A stretch of 64,000 nt of DNA from NCBI GenBank assembly GCA_046294345.1, contig JBKBJT010000001.1, positions 1 through 64,000 of the forward strand, in the 5' to 3' direction. The notes beneath the pieces were generated by a model. That model was not told the origin of the DNA, did no database searches, and saw nothing but the letters and a program-made list of their open reading frames with translations. Numbering within the stretch: position 1 is the stretch's first letter; the number at the start of each line of letters is the position of its first letter. This document shows positions 49,593 through 58,294 of this stretch, one piece after another. Both the position numbers and the translations under genes were made by a program. This DNA comes from Ferrovibrio sp046294345 (GTDB taxonomy: Bacteria > Pseudomonadota > Alphaproteobacteria > Ferrovibrionales > Ferrovibrionaceae).

Positions 49593-49778
49593 TTACGCGG
49601 GCGGGTCGTCGCGGTCAAGGCCTGGAAGAGGTGCGGCGCCAGCCTTGCGGTCGGCCTCCTGATCGGAGTCGTTTCCCCCGGATTCGTTTTCCCTGGCCCG
49701 GACCTGCTGCTTGCGGCGGGCAAGGTTGGCGCGCAGCTTCTGCGCCAGTCGCGCCGCGCGTTCAGTCTGCGCCGGCAT
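49593..49778 (-). CDS. Small Arg-rich conserved-type protein
   Basis: A 61-residue protein starting MPAQTERAARLAQKLRANLA followed by RRKQQVRARE and an acidic Asp/Pro-rich tail. The RLAxxLRANLxRRKxQxRxR pattern resembles a short hypothetical protein frequent in alphaproteobacteria. The ATG lies inside the last codons of the CYTH gene (17-base overlap), which suggests coupling. A longer in-frame start at 49865 adds a poor-quality segment. Function unknown. Confidence 0.5.
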   Translation of the reverse strand: MPAQTERAARLAQKLRANLARRKQQVRARENESGGNDSDQEADRKAGAAPLPGLDRDDPPA

Positions 49779-50346
49779 GAAGGCCTTCGTCCCGCGTGGT
49801 GCCGTCCAGCAGACGGCGCGCCATGGCGAGCAGCTCAGGCGGCGCCGGCTGCGGCGCGGCAGCACCAGGCGACGCGGCCAGGGCGGCGTTGTGATAACGC
49901 GGATCGCCGGTCACCTCGGGGCCGAGCCAGGCCGGCAGCGCGACGGGATAATCGGGACGCGGCAGCTCGATCTCGGCCAGCCACAGGCCGTGGTGGCGTT
50001 CGAGGAAACGATCGATCTCCCAGGCCAGGCTGCTGCCCTCCACCGGCAGGCGGTAGCGGATCTTGCTGATGATCTGGTCGGGCGGCAAGGCGGCCAGCAG
50101 GCGGCCGGCCAGCTCGAAGGGCACCGGGCTTTCGATTTCCTGGCGCGTCATGCCGGTCTGGGCCGATTTCAGGGTCAGCCAGGCCCGTTCGCCGGCGGTG
50201 CGCAGCCGCAGGGTCCAGCCATCCAAGCCGCCGAAATAACCCTGCACCAGCGGCGTGCCGGCCAGGCCGGCGACAACCCCCGTGTCGCGCACGAGGAACT
50301 TGCGCTCGATCTCTGCGGCGGCCGTGGGGGTTTCCGCACCGATCAT
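49762..50346 (-). CDS. CYTH domain protein
   Basis: A 194-residue protein with the CYTH/triphosphate tunnel signature EIERKFLV (ExExK) at residues about 12-19, followed by alternating charged strands: GWTLRLRTAGERAWLTLKSA, ISKIRYRLPVEGSSLAWEID and WLAEIELPRPD. Bacterial members hydrolyse inorganic triphosphate or similar substrates with Mg. The C-terminus is Ala/Pro-rich. Between it and the tRNA (50347-50601) I see no gene. Confidence 0.88.
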   Translation of the reverse strand: MIGAETPTAAAEIERKFLVRDTGVVAGLAGTPLVQGYFGGLDGWTLRLRTAGERAWLTLKSAQTGMTRQEIESPVPFELAGRLLAALPPDQIISKIRYRLPVEGSSLAWEIDRFLERHHGLWLAEIELPRPDYPVALPAWLGPEVTGDPRYHNAALAASPGAAAPQPAPPELLAMARRLLDGTTRDEGLHAGAD

Positions 50347-50601
50347 AGGTGGCTCCGGAGGGCTGGCGGGGCCCTAGCGATAGCCAAGCGGCGGTGGTGC
50401 CGTCAAGGTGGCAGCGGGACGCAGGCCTGAGATTAGGCAAGGCCATGGAAAAAAGGGCAAATATGCCTTTTGCCAAAAGTCGTTATGTCTGGCTTGCACG
50501 ATCTGCCCGGCTGTGGCAGTTTCCGCGCCCGACGCCGGCCGGGCTGCCGCCCAAAGCCGGCTTGTCTGTTTCGGCCCGCCATGCTTTCCGGCCGGGCCCG
50601 G

Positions 50602-50676
50602 GCTGCTGTAGCTCAGTGGTAGAGCACCTCATTGGTAATGAGGAGGTCGCGAGTTCAATCCTCGCCAGCAGCACCA
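50602..50676 (+). tRNA. tRNA-Thr (anticodon GGT)
   Basis: The cloverleaf is complete: acceptor GCTGCTG/CAGCAGC with discriminator A and encoded CCA, D arm GCTC-AGTGGTA-GAGC, anticodon stem CCTCA/TGAGG with loop TTGGTAA (anticodon GGT), and T arm GCGAG-TTCAATC-CTCGC. The 5-base variable loop is AGGTC. The anticodon reads ACC/ACU threonine codons. Confidence 0.96.
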
Positions 50677-50810
50677 GCTTCTTCCGTCTTCCTGTATTGC
50701 TCCTCGTGGCGCGGCAAGCCTCTATTGCCGGAGCCGGTATATTAAGGCACAACAGACAACCTTAAGGCGTCGCCGTCGAATTTTAGACACTTCATGCTCC
50801 CTGTTATCCT

Positions 50811-53057
50811 GTGTTGATATCGCTCCGAAAGCATCTGCGGTCTGTCCTGTATATCCTGGTTTCAGCAGCGCTGCTGGGGGCCGCACTCTATCTGGTCGGG
50901 ATACAGACATCGCTCAACGCGCTTGCCGGCCTGAAACTTGAAGCAGGGCTGGTCGCATTACTGCTGATCCTCGGCAACACGTTCTTTGTTTTTTTGCGAT
51001 TTCGCTCTGTGTTGAAGAATTTCGGCTACAGGCCTAACTGGTCAACCTCAGCGCTCGCCTTCATCGCCGGACAGATATCGAATCAGGTTCTGTTGAACGT
51101 CGTGGGGCAGAGTCTGAGCCGGGCCGCCACCCTGCAAGCGGCAAACATTCCCTTCGGCGTATCCGTCGTGACCACGTACTGGGAGCGCGTTCTGGCCGCC
51201 GGGCTGTTATTTCTTTTTGCTCTCGTCGCCGCATTTTTCCTTTTCCTGGATAGCGGCATAGAACTCAGGGACGGCAGCGCCTATCTCGTTTCCGTCATCG
51301 CCGCCATTGCCATCGTGGCGGCGGTGATCTTTTCCGCGCATTTCGCCAACCCCGGATTCCGCAGCAAATTGTGGATGATCCCCCGGCGGATTCTGCGGTT
51401 CTGGCCAGCAATCCTCCTAACCATTGCCGCGCATCTCAGCATGCTGCTGGCATATGTGGTACTGCTGGTTGCCCTGGAGCCGCATCCGGTATCCGCTGGA
51501 TTGATTTGCGCCGTAACCATCGTGATGTTCAGCGCCAGCCTGCCGATCAGTTTCTCGGGATGGGGTGTGCGCGAACTGAGCGCCGCCCATGCCCTGGCTT
51601 TTGTTGGCTTCAGTTCATCGGCTGCCATCGCGGCCGCGCTGGCCATCGGCCTTCTGGGTCTGCTCATCACGGCCTGCGGCGGAGTGATCGCGCTTTTCCT
51701 TTTTGCCCACATGCATCTCAGCAACAAAGCCATTGCGCCAGCTGACATCGGGGACACGGTCTTGATGGATCAGGACCAATGGCTGGGCATTGCCGTGATC
51801 ATCGCCGGGATCGCAACTGCCGTCCTGCTTTTCTTCCAGATCCAGATTCCCACCGCGAATGGCGGGATCACCGCCAATATTGCCGATATCCTGGCACTGA
51901 CCGGCCTTGGCCTGTTCCTGCTGTTGCTGATGCGGCGCCGATCCGTTTTTCCGCTGCCTGGTTGGCTGATCATTTCGATGGCGGCGCTGTCGGCGCTGAT
52001 CCTACTTGGCATCATCAGCGGCTATCTGCGGTTCGGCTCCAATAGCTGGGCATTGCTTAACCGCGGCTTTGGATGGCTGGTGATCCTGGGCTATGTCTCG
52101 CTAGGCGCCATGATAGCCTTGATCCCGCAGCGGGGCGTGGAAAAAAAACTGCTGCAGGTGTTTGCTCTCGCCGGCGTTACAGTCGCTGCAATTCAGATCA
52201 TACTAATGTTTTGCTCGCTTCTCGTAATCCCTCTGCCCAGGGAGGTGTTTTCAACACCCATGAAGGCCTATGCGATAAACTCGAACAGCTTCGCCATCCA
52301 GATGGTCTTAACAGGCATCAGCATCGTTATTGCGTCCCGCCTCCGGCTGATGAAACTAACACCCATCGTATACACCGGCGCGCTCGCGATTGTTCTTGTC
52401 GCGATATTCTATACCTATTCTCGCGTCGGCATGGCCATGATGGCCGTCCTGATTGTGTTTATGCTGGTTTTTGCCTCGCCGGATGAACGGCGCCAAGGGT
52501 ACAAAACAGTCGCAATTCTTGGCTTCGTCTATCTATTCCTGCTTTTCGTTCCGGACATCATCGCCGCCGCAACATCATTCCTGCCCAACGATGCGGTCTC
52601 CATCAACAGCGAAGTTTACCCTGCGAACCCGCTGGAAATGTCGCGGGCATATTCTGACAACGAACGCTGGGTCACACTGATCGAAGGCTGGAGCCTGTGG
52701 CTTGAGCACCCCATCCTGGGCGCGGGCATCGGCGCTTATATCCAGAACCGCCTTGATGCAGGCCTTGATGTGCTCGTCATCCATTCAGTTCCGCTCTGGC
52801 TGTTGGCCGAGACAGGCATAGTCGGCCTTCTGATTGTAACGGCCGTTCTTGCCGCGATGACACGGGCCGCTGTCCTGGCCATGAAAGATCCGGCAACGCG
52901 CGCCTGGGGTTTAGGGTTCTTGATCATGCTGACATGCATCGCAGGAGCCAGCTTGGTACATGATCTGTTTTTCCAGAGGCCATTCTGGTTTTTGCTGGGC
53001 CTGTTCTCCGCCGCCACGGCGCGGTACGCATCATCGGCCCAATTACAGCGCGTTTAA
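50811..53057 (+). CDS. Fusion of flippase-like (UPF0104-type) domain and O-antigen ligase (Wzy/WaaL) domain
   Basis: A 748-residue polytopic membrane protein. Residues about 1-310 form an LPG-synthase-TM/UPF0104-like domain: GNTFFVFLRFRSVLKNFGY, AGQISNQVLLNVVGQSLSRA and SLPISFSGWGVRELSAAHAL. After a short linker, residues about 325-748 form an O-antigen ligase: FYTYSRVGMAMMAVLIVF, NERWVTLIEGWSLWLEHPIL, GAGIGAYIQN, and VIHSVPLWLLAETGIVGLL with the conserved His. The first domain suggests lipid-linked glycan handling, the second ligation or polymerisation of glycan. GTG at 50811 (or TTG 50814) has no Shine-Dalgarno. Codon use is slightly less GC-biased than neighbours. Confidence 0.8.
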   Translation: MLISLRKHLRSVLYILVSAALLGAALYLVGIQTSLNALAGLKLEAGLVALLLILGNTFFVFLRFRSVLKNFGYRPNWSTSALAFIAGQISNQVLLNVVGQSLSRAATLQAANIPFGVSVVTTYWERVLAAGLLFLFALVAAFFLFLDSGIELRDGSAYLVSVIAAIAIVAAVIFSAHFANPGFRSKLWMIPRRILRFWPAILLTIAAHLSMLLAYVVLLVALEPHPVSAGLICAVTIVMFSASLPISFSGWGVRELSAAHALAFVGFSSSAAIAAALAIGLLGLLITACGGVIALFLFAHMHLSNKAIAPADIGDTVLMDQDQWLGIAVIIAGIATAVLLFFQIQIPTANGGITANIADILALTGLGLFLLLLMRRRSVFPLPGWLIISMAALSALILLGIISGYLRFGSNSWALLNRGFGWLVILGYVSLGAMIALIPQRGVEKKLLQVFALAGVTVAAIQIILMFCSLLVIPLPREVFSTPMKAYAINSNSFAIQMVLTGISIVIASRLRLMKLTPIVYTGALAIVLVAIFYTYSRVGMAMMAVLIVFMLVFASPDERRQGYKTVAILGFVYLFLLFVPDIIAAATSFLPNDAVSINSEVYPANPLEMSRAYSDNERWVTLIEGWSLWLEHPILGAGIGAYIQNRLDAGLDVLVIHSVPLWLLAETGIVGLLIVTAVLAAMTRAAVLAMKDPATRAWGLGFLIMLTCIAGASLVHDLFFQRPFWFLLGLFSAATARYASSAQLQRV

Positions 53058-53137
53058 TCATTATTCCCCGCAATTCCGCTTCCCTTTCGGGCCGCACAAT
53101 CCCTATCTTTCGGTTGTGCGACACGGAATAGCGGCAT

Positions 53138-53737
53138 ATGCACGATAGCGCTGCCCCCCTCTTCGCCGACGAACCGGCCCTGGCAATCGTGGCCGCCTAT
53201 TGGCAGGCTCGGCGGCGTGGCCGCCTGATGCCGGATCGCGCCGATATCGACCCCCTCGACTTGTCGCCCTCGTTATGGCCGAACCTCCTCATCACGGAGC
53301 CTGCAGGCGACGGGGTGAACTGGCGCTATCGTCTGGTCGGCTCCGCCCATGTCGAACGCTATACCTACGATTTCACCGGCAAGACCACCGACGAAATCAT
53401 GCATGGCAGTTATCGCGACTACATGAACCGCATATACGCCACTGCCTTTGAGCAGCGCGTACCGGTCTATTCGGAAAGCGTGTTCCGCTGGGACGTGGAG
53501 GGTTACGCCGCGACGCGCCGCCTGATGCTGCCGATCAGCCATGGCGAAACCGACAGGCCGGTCATGGTGTTCAGCGTGCAGGTCTGGCCCAGCGAAAAGC
53601 CGGCGCAACCCCGTTCGATCAGCGAGATCAGTCGCCGCGGCGAATTCCGCAACGGCTTTTTCCTGGCACTGGACCACGACACGTTCCAGCCTCTACCGCA
53701 GCAGGAGGGCGCGCCGATTTCCCGCCTCGGGATTTGA
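53138..53737 (+). CDS. PAS_5-type PAS domain protein
   Basis: A 199-residue soluble PAS_5 protein: LAIVAAYWQARRRGRLMPDR, the core NWRYRLVGSAHVERYTYDFT and GKTTDEIMHGSYRDYMNRIY, and a strand RRLMLPISHGETDRPVMVF. It is 80 bases downstream of the flippase-ligase fusion on the same strand. It has no output domain. One of four in the window; its N-terminus (DRADIDPLDLSPSLWPNLLI) is the most family-typical. Confidence 0.78.
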   Translation: MHDSAAPLFADEPALAIVAAYWQARRRGRLMPDRADIDPLDLSPSLWPNLLITEPAGDGVNWRYRLVGSAHVERYTYDFTGKTTDEIMHGSYRDYMNRIYATAFEQRVPVYSESVFRWDVEGYAATRRLMLPISHGETDRPVMVFSVQVWPSEKPAQPRSISEISRRGEFRNGFFLALDHDTFQPLPQQEGAPISRLGI

Positions 53738-53748
53738 TCCGGCCCGAG

Positions 53749-54102
53749 TCAGGGCAGACGGATTCTTTCCTGATACCGGGTCAGCACGCGTAGCGGCACG
53801 CTGCCGCTGTTCTTCACCGCAACATAGCTTCCGCCCTGGCCATAGGCTCCGTACAGTTCCACCTTGCCACCGGCGGGCACCTCGACAATCTGGCCGGGGG
53901 GCGTACCAAGCTCCAGCCGGCCGGCCACAGTGCCGTTGTTGCTAATGGTGATCGTCGTGTAGCTGCCGCGGTCTGCCACGTCGATCTGGCCGGTGGCACC
54001 CGGTGCGATTTCGATCATGCCAGCCCGGGCCGGCGGCGCGACCGCCAGGGCCAGGATGGCGAATACAAGACCGGCAAAGGCCGGTATACGGATCGAGGTC
54101 AT
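53749..54102 (-). CDS. Small secreted protein of unknown function
   Basis: A 117-residue protein with a signal peptide (IPAFAGLVFAILALAVAPPARA). The mature part of about 92 residues is beta-rich: IEIAPGATGQIDVADRGSYT, ISNNGTVAGRLELG and GGKVELYGAYGQGGSYVAVK, ending in a basic strand. It looks like a small periplasmic beta-sandwich. AAGGAGAAGACC before the ATG at 54102 fixes the start. Convergent with the PAS_5 gene. I do not recognise a family. Confidence 0.65.
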   Translation of the reverse strand: MTSIRIPAFAGLVFAILALAVAPPARAGMIEIAPGATGQIDVADRGSYTTITISNNGTVAGRLELGTPPGQIVEVPAGGKVELYGAYGQGGSYVAVKNSGSVPLRVLTRYQERIRLP

Positions 54103-54381
54103 GGTCTTCTCCTTCGGCAGTGCAAAACCGCCTGCGGAGAAAATGGCGCGGGAACGGACGACACCAAGCCATGACGCACCGCCTTCACGACAGTTTGTGG
54201 CTGCGGTCACCCAAACCCCATCAAACGAACAGGGCACAAAGATCACGCGAGAATATGCTCCAGCTATGCAATTGCATTTAGCAGAACAGCATTAATCATA
54301 ATTCGTTAGTGCATTCTCATTATATGAAATATTATTAATCGGGCTGCACGCAGGGGTGTTATCCCGGGGGAGCAGATAAAA
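54103..54381. other. AT-rich intergenic region
   Basis: The right half (54260-54345) is strongly AT-rich, with ATGCAATTGCAT (54266-54277, a perfect 12-base palindrome) and CATTATATGAAATATTATTAA. It should carry divergent promoters for the secreted protein (leftward) and the 87-residue protein (rightward). No gene seen. Confidence 0.4.
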
Positions 54382-54645
54382 ATGTCACAGCGCTATCCAT
54401 TCGTGAATTACCAGATCGACGGCAAGGTCGTGACCTTGATCATGGTCTCGGAAGCCGGCGTGGCCACGCCGGAAATGGCGCAACGCTCAATGGCCGCCTT
54501 CAAGCAGCGTCTGAAGAAGGACGAGGTCGTGCTGGTTGCCAAGGGCGTCAGCCTCGCACCGGTCTATATCGGCGCCAAGCCCTTTGTCGACAAGCTGAAA
54601 GACGTGCCGCTGGGCAGCATCCCCTGGAGCCAGGTGGAGATGTAG
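54382..54645 (+). CDS. Small hypothetical protein
   Basis: An 87-residue soluble protein: FVNYQIDGKVVTLIMVSEAG, then a helix QRSMAAFKQRLKKDEVVLVA and VYIGAKPFVDKLKDV. GGGGGAGCAGATAAAA precedes the ATG. Codon use is normal for the region, so it is likely real. No family recognised. It converges on the PAS_5 gene at 54693. A promoter-like AT-rich stretch lies upstream. Confidence 0.6.
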   Translation: MSQRYPFVNYQIDGKVVTLIMVSEAGVATPEMAQRSMAAFKQRLKKDEVVLVAKGVSLAPVYIGAKPFVDKLKDVPLGSIPWSQVEM

Positions 54646-54692
54646 GCCGCCGGCCCGTCCGGCCGCCGCACCATTCCCCGTTCCGTCATTGT

Positions 54693-55253
54693 TCAGTTTT
54701 CCAGTTGGATGCTGTCCGGCGGCATCTCGTAGGCGTCGAGCTCGAATGTCTCGACATCGCCGATGGTGATCTCGTGCTCTTCCACCTGGCTGGGATTGCG
54801 CGTGTTGATCTGATCGTCCAGCTTGATGCATCCGAGCAGATGGTCGATCCGTTCGCCGGTCTCCGACAGGGGCAGCAGCAGCCGCGAATAGCGGATATAT
54901 GGCCGGCCGGCGAGGTGCAGGGTGTTGCGCCGGAAATGCACCTTCTTGTCGAAGGCCGCGATACAAAAGCCTTCATCGAAGAATTCGCGCAACGGCGAGC
55001 GCAATGCCTCGTCCAGCCAGCGGCCATGCAGCTTCGTCTGCACCAAGGCCTCGACCTCGGCGCCGGCCAGACGGTAGCGGAATCGTTGCTGTTCGTGATC
55101 GACCTCGATGATGAACAGCGAAGGCAGCAGACGGCGAATCTCGGACGGATCGATCGCCGAGCGCGGCGGCGGAAACCGGCTGGTCTTTTTCGACAGCCAG
55201 TAGAAGTAAAGCTGACGAAGATCCTCTTCGTCGATTTTCTCGGCGAAACGCAT
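54693..55253 (-). CDS. PAS_5-type PAS domain protein
   Basis: A 186-residue soluble PAS_5 protein: DLRQLYFYWLSKKTSRFPPP, LPSLFIIEVDHEQQRFRYRL, AGAEVEALVQTKLHGRWLDE and a strand RYSRLLLPLSETGERIDHLL. The acidic C-terminus (DVETFELDAYEMPPDS) is longer than in the other three paralogues. GGAAGAATTCC precedes the ATG. Its upstream region overlaps the candidate sRNA locus on the opposite strand. Confidence 0.78.
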   Translation of the reverse strand: MRFAEKIDEEDLRQLYFYWLSKKTSRFPPPRSAIDPSEIRRLLPSLFIIEVDHEQQRFRYRLAGAEVEALVQTKLHGRWLDEALRSPLREFFDEGFCIAAFDKKVHFRRNTLHLAGRPYIRYSRLLLPLSETGERIDHLLGCIKLDDQINTRNPSQVEEHEITIGDVETFELDAYEMPPDSIQLEN

Positions 55254-55379
55254 GGAATTCTTCCCGCTCCGCTAGCAAAGGCAAAATTGAATTCCTGCCC
55301 ACTATGATTGGTATCGATGCCAGGCCGCAATAAAGTTCCGCCTGGCTGCGTTTATGATCGTGAAATTCGATCATTTTGC

Positions 55380-55500
55380 CATAAACGATCAATTTCCCCC
55401 GTTAACAGCCGCTGGTTAGACTTTCCTCGTGGCATGCGGGCTCTTCCGCCGCCGCGATCAGGAGACGGCCGGCGCAGATGCATCGGCCGTTTTCTTTTTT
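55380..55500 (+). ncRNA. Candidate small RNA ending at an orphan terminator
   Basis: ACGGCCG (55465-55471) pairs with CGGCCGT (55484-55490) and is followed by TTTCTTTTTT (55491-55500), a strong plus-strand terminator. No plus-strand gene ends within 800 bases upstream; the flanking genes both run leftward. Upstream, TAACAG-CCG-CTGGTTA (about 55405-55420) can form a small stem, followed by a pyrimidine-rich, anti-Shine-Dalgarno-like CTTTCCTC. The 5' end is a guess. Confidence 0.4.
55465..55500 (+). terminator. Rho-independent terminator without an upstream gene
   Basis: Seven-base-pair stem ACGGCCG/CGGCCGT, 12-base loop, T-rich tail of ten bases. Oriented for plus-strand transcription, whereas the pentapeptide gene ending at 55508 is on the minus strand, where the hairpin is followed by CTCCTG and not by Ts. 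Confidence 0.7.
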
Positions 55501-55507
55501 CAGAAAT

Positions 55508-56728
55508 TCAAGCGGCGCCGCTGATGCCGGCGCAGTCGCGTAGATCGGCCCCGGCGAAATTCGCCTTGGCCAGCTTGGCACGGCTGAAATCGACGCGGTC
55601 CAGCACGGCACCGCGCAGGTCGGCGCCGGTCAGGTCGGCATCCATCATCACCGGATACAGCGTGCGGCCGGTGGCCTGATGGCTGGCGCTGAACAGCGGC
55701 GCACCCACCAGCTTGGCGCCACGGAACGTGGCGGCCGCCAGGTTGGTATTGGCGAAATTGACACCGCCCAGATCGGCCTGGTCGAAATTCGCCTTGACCA
55801 GGTCCGAGCCGAGGAAGCTGGCAAACAGAAGCTGGGCGTTGGAGAAATCGGCGCCCTTCAGGTCGCTGCCATGCATCTCTGCGCCGCGCAGGTCGCAACT
55901 GGAGAAATCGCAGCCCGCCAGCTTCCGGCCGCTGAGCACGGCGCGCGCGCCTTCCTGGCCACCGGTTGCGATCCAGCGGCTGTGGGCATGCAGCAGCACC
56001 TCGATCTCGGTCGGCAGGCTGGCCGTCTTGCGATAGGTGGCGTGCGAGAGATCGACGCCCTTGAGGTTCACCTTGGACAGGTCGACATTGCGCAGGTTGG
56101 CGCCGCGCAGATCGGCGCCTTGCAACAGCGCGCCTTCAAGCTTGGCGCCCAGCAGGTTCACATCACGCAGGCGCGCCGCGGTGAGGTTGGCGCCCGAGAG
56201 GTCGGCGCCGGCCAGGTTGACGGCAAACATGCTGGCATTGGCAAAATTCGCACCGGTGGCGGACGAGACCGCCATATTGGCCTCGTCGAGCTGGGCAGAA
56301 CGCAGATCGGCGCCGTCCAGCTTGGCTTCGCTCAAATTCGCCGAGCGTTCCTTGGTGGTCCCGTCATCGACCACGATCTGGCCCGGGCGCAGGTCGGCCT
56401 GGTTGAGCGAGGCGCCGCGCAGAATGGTCTTCATCATGTTGGCGCCGCGCAGGTCGCTGCGATCCATCACGGCGCCCGACAGGTCGGCCCGCATGAAATC
56501 GACGGCGAAGAGATCGGCCCGGCGCAACTCGGCCTTGACCAGCGAGCTGCCGGTGAACAGGCAACGCGCCAGGATCGCATCGTTCAGCTTGGCGTTGTCG
56601 AGTCGCAGGAAGGACAGGTCCTCGCCGCGGCGCTGGATCCGCTCGCCATCCGACCGGCCGCCGGCCCAGGCCGCATGACGCGACAGGGCGACGGTGATTT
56701 GCTGGGACGGGAATTTCAGCTCGCCCAT
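55508..56728 (-). CDS. Pentapeptide-repeat protein, tandem paralogue 1
   Basis: A 406-residue protein built from A(D/N)LxX repeats that should fold as a right-handed quadrilateral beta-helix. Order: head TVALSRHAAWAGGRSDGER (about 12-30), repeats about 36-115, loop after DLRPGQIVV (112-120), repeats about 129-234, a central non-repeat segment LPTEIEVLLHAHSRWIATGG (238-257), then repeats to the end. The same plan is seen in the next two genes. Chosen ATG at 56728; a GTG 15 bases upstream is possible. Role unknown: such helices can be scaffolds, DNA mimics or membrane-associated. Confidence 0.85.
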   Translation of the reverse strand: MGELKFPSQQITVALSRHAAWAGGRSDGERIQRRGEDLSFLRLDNAKLNDAILARCLFTGSSLVKAELRRADLFAVDFMRADLSGAVMDRSDLRGANMMKTILRGASLNQADLRPGQIVVDDGTTKERSANLSEAKLDGADLRSAQLDEANMAVSSATGANFANASMFAVNLAGADLSGANLTAARLRDVNLLGAKLEGALLQGADLRGANLRNVDLSKVNLKGVDLSHATYRKTASLPTEIEVLLHAHSRWIATGGQEGARAVLSGRKLAGCDFSSCDLRGAEMHGSDLKGADFSNAQLLFASFLGSDLVKANFDQADLGGVNFANTNLAAATFRGAKLVGAPLFSASHQATGRTLYPVMMDADLTGADLRGAVLDRVDFSRAKLAKANFAGADLRDCAGISGAA

Positions 56729-56942
56729 CGGCGGATGACCCACTTTCTGCGAGAAAAACCGTTAACCGTTTTCTAGCAACTAGATTATGTCAGCCCTCTG
56801 AACAGCCGCAAGGCGATTCATGGGCGACCTCTGACCGGCACCATAGCCAGCGAACCGCCCCGGCAAGGAGTTGAGATCCGTTAACCTGAAAATCCGCCTG
56901 CGGATCAGAGCGGGAGCCCGGGCCGATGCCGTTCGGCCCCGG

Positions 56943-58172
56943 TCAGCCGGGGCGGCCGGTCCCGATTCCCGTGCATTGCCGCAGATCGGCGCCCTGGATG
57001 TTGATCTTGTCGAGCCTGGCGCTGGAGAAATCGATCCCTTCCAGGATGGCGCCGCGCAGGTCGGCCCCGGTCAGGTCGGCTTCATCGAAACGCGGATAGA
57101 TCACCTTGCCGGTACGCTGGTTGCGCGCGTTGTAAAGGTCGACGCCGACGACACGCGCGCTGCGCCAGCGACTGGCGCCCAGATTGGCGCGGGAAAAATT
57201 GGTGCCCGACAGGTCGGCCAGATCGAAGCAGGCCTTTTCGAGATTGGCACCGGCAAAACTGGCAAACATCATCTGCGCATTGGAGAAATCCGCGCCCCGC
57301 AGCGAAGCGTCATGCAATTCCGCGCCGCGCAGGTCGCAGCCGCCGAAATTGCAGCCATCGAGATTGCGCTGGCTCAGCACGGCGCGCTCGCCCTCGGCGC
57401 CATTGGTGGCGATCCATGTGCTGTGCGCCTTCAGCAGGATCTCGATTTCCTCGGGCAGCGCATCGCCCTTGCGATAAACCGCACCCTGCAGGGCCACGCC
57501 GTCGGTATCCACCTTTGACAGATCGACATTGCGCAGATTGGCGCCGCGCAGGTCGCAGCCTTTCAGCTTGGCGCCGGCAAGATTGGCGCCGATCAGGTTG
57601 GCATCCTTCAGCTTGGCACCGGCCAGATTGGCGCCCGACAGGTCGGCACCGGCCAGATTCACCGCGAACATGCTGGTGTTGCTGAATGACGCACCGACAG
57701 CCGACGACACCGCCATGCTGGCATTGTCCATCTGGGAATTCTTGAAATCGGCCCCGTCCAGCTTGGCGCCATCGAGATTGGCGTTGACCTGTTTGCTCTC
57801 GCTGGTCTCGGCCAGCATGATCTGGCCCGGCCGCAGGTCGACCTGAGACAGCGAGGCATGGCGCAGGATGGCGCGGCCCATATTGGCGCCGCGCAGATCG
57901 GCGCGGTCGAACACGCCGCGGGTCAGGTCCGCGTTCTGGAAATCGGCGCAGAAGAGATCGGCGCGGCGGAACTGCACCCCGGCCAGAGACGCATTGCCGA
58001 AGGTGGCGCGCGACAGGATGGCGTCATCCAGCATTGCGCCATCGAGCCGCAGGTTGGCGTATTGGCCGCCCGCCTGCTGCAGGCGCGCGCCACCCGGCCG
58101 ACCGGCCAGGAAGGCAGCATGCCGGGACAGGATGACCTGGATATCGTGCGGCGGAAGGGAGCGGTCCTGCAT
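56943..58172 (-). CDS. Pentapeptide-repeat protein, tandem paralogue 2
   Basis: A 409-residue paralogue of the gene at 55508 with identical order: head DIQVILSRHAAFLAGRPGGA, repeats, VDLRPGQIML, a block MAVSSAVGASFSNTSMFAVN then LAGADLSGANLAGAKL, central LPEEIEILLKAHSTWIATNG followed by AEGERAVLSQRNL, and terminal repeats ending IQGADLRQCTGI. The 214-base gap to paralogue 1 suggests its own promoter downstream. No obvious Shine-Dalgarno. Cytoplasmic by absence of signal or membrane helices. Confidence 0.86.
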   Translation of the reverse strand: MQDRSLPPHDIQVILSRHAAFLAGRPGGARLQQAGGQYANLRLDGAMLDDAILSRATFGNASLAGVQFRRADLFCADFQNADLTRGVFDRADLRGANMGRAILRHASLSQVDLRPGQIMLAETSESKQVNANLDGAKLDGADFKNSQMDNASMAVSSAVGASFSNTSMFAVNLAGADLSGANLAGAKLKDANLIGANLAGAKLKGCDLRGANLRNVDLSKVDTDGVALQGAVYRKGDALPEEIEILLKAHSTWIATNGAEGERAVLSQRNLDGCNFGGCDLRGAELHDASLRGADFSNAQMMFASFAGANLEKACFDLADLSGTNFSRANLGASRWRSARVVGVDLYNARNQRTGKVIYPRFDEADLTGADLRGAILEGIDFSSARLDKINIQGADLRQCTGIGTGRPG

Positions 58173-58294
58173 AAAAACAACGCCTGCTAGTACATTCTCG
58201 CAGGCTAGGACACGCTGTTACCGGCAGGCAACTACAAACTGCATAATTGTTAAAATATTACAATTCCTGCATTCCCCCGGGGTAAGGGGGCGGG

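Noticed and set aside
50349..50765. 138-codon plus-strand frame across the tRNA-Thr gene
   Set aside because: It runs through a complete tRNA and has no coding features.
55679..56776. 365-codon plus-strand frame opposite a pentapeptide gene, with its own regular repeat
   Set aside because: The apparent repeat is the complement of the pentapeptide codons; similar frames lie opposite the other two paralogues.
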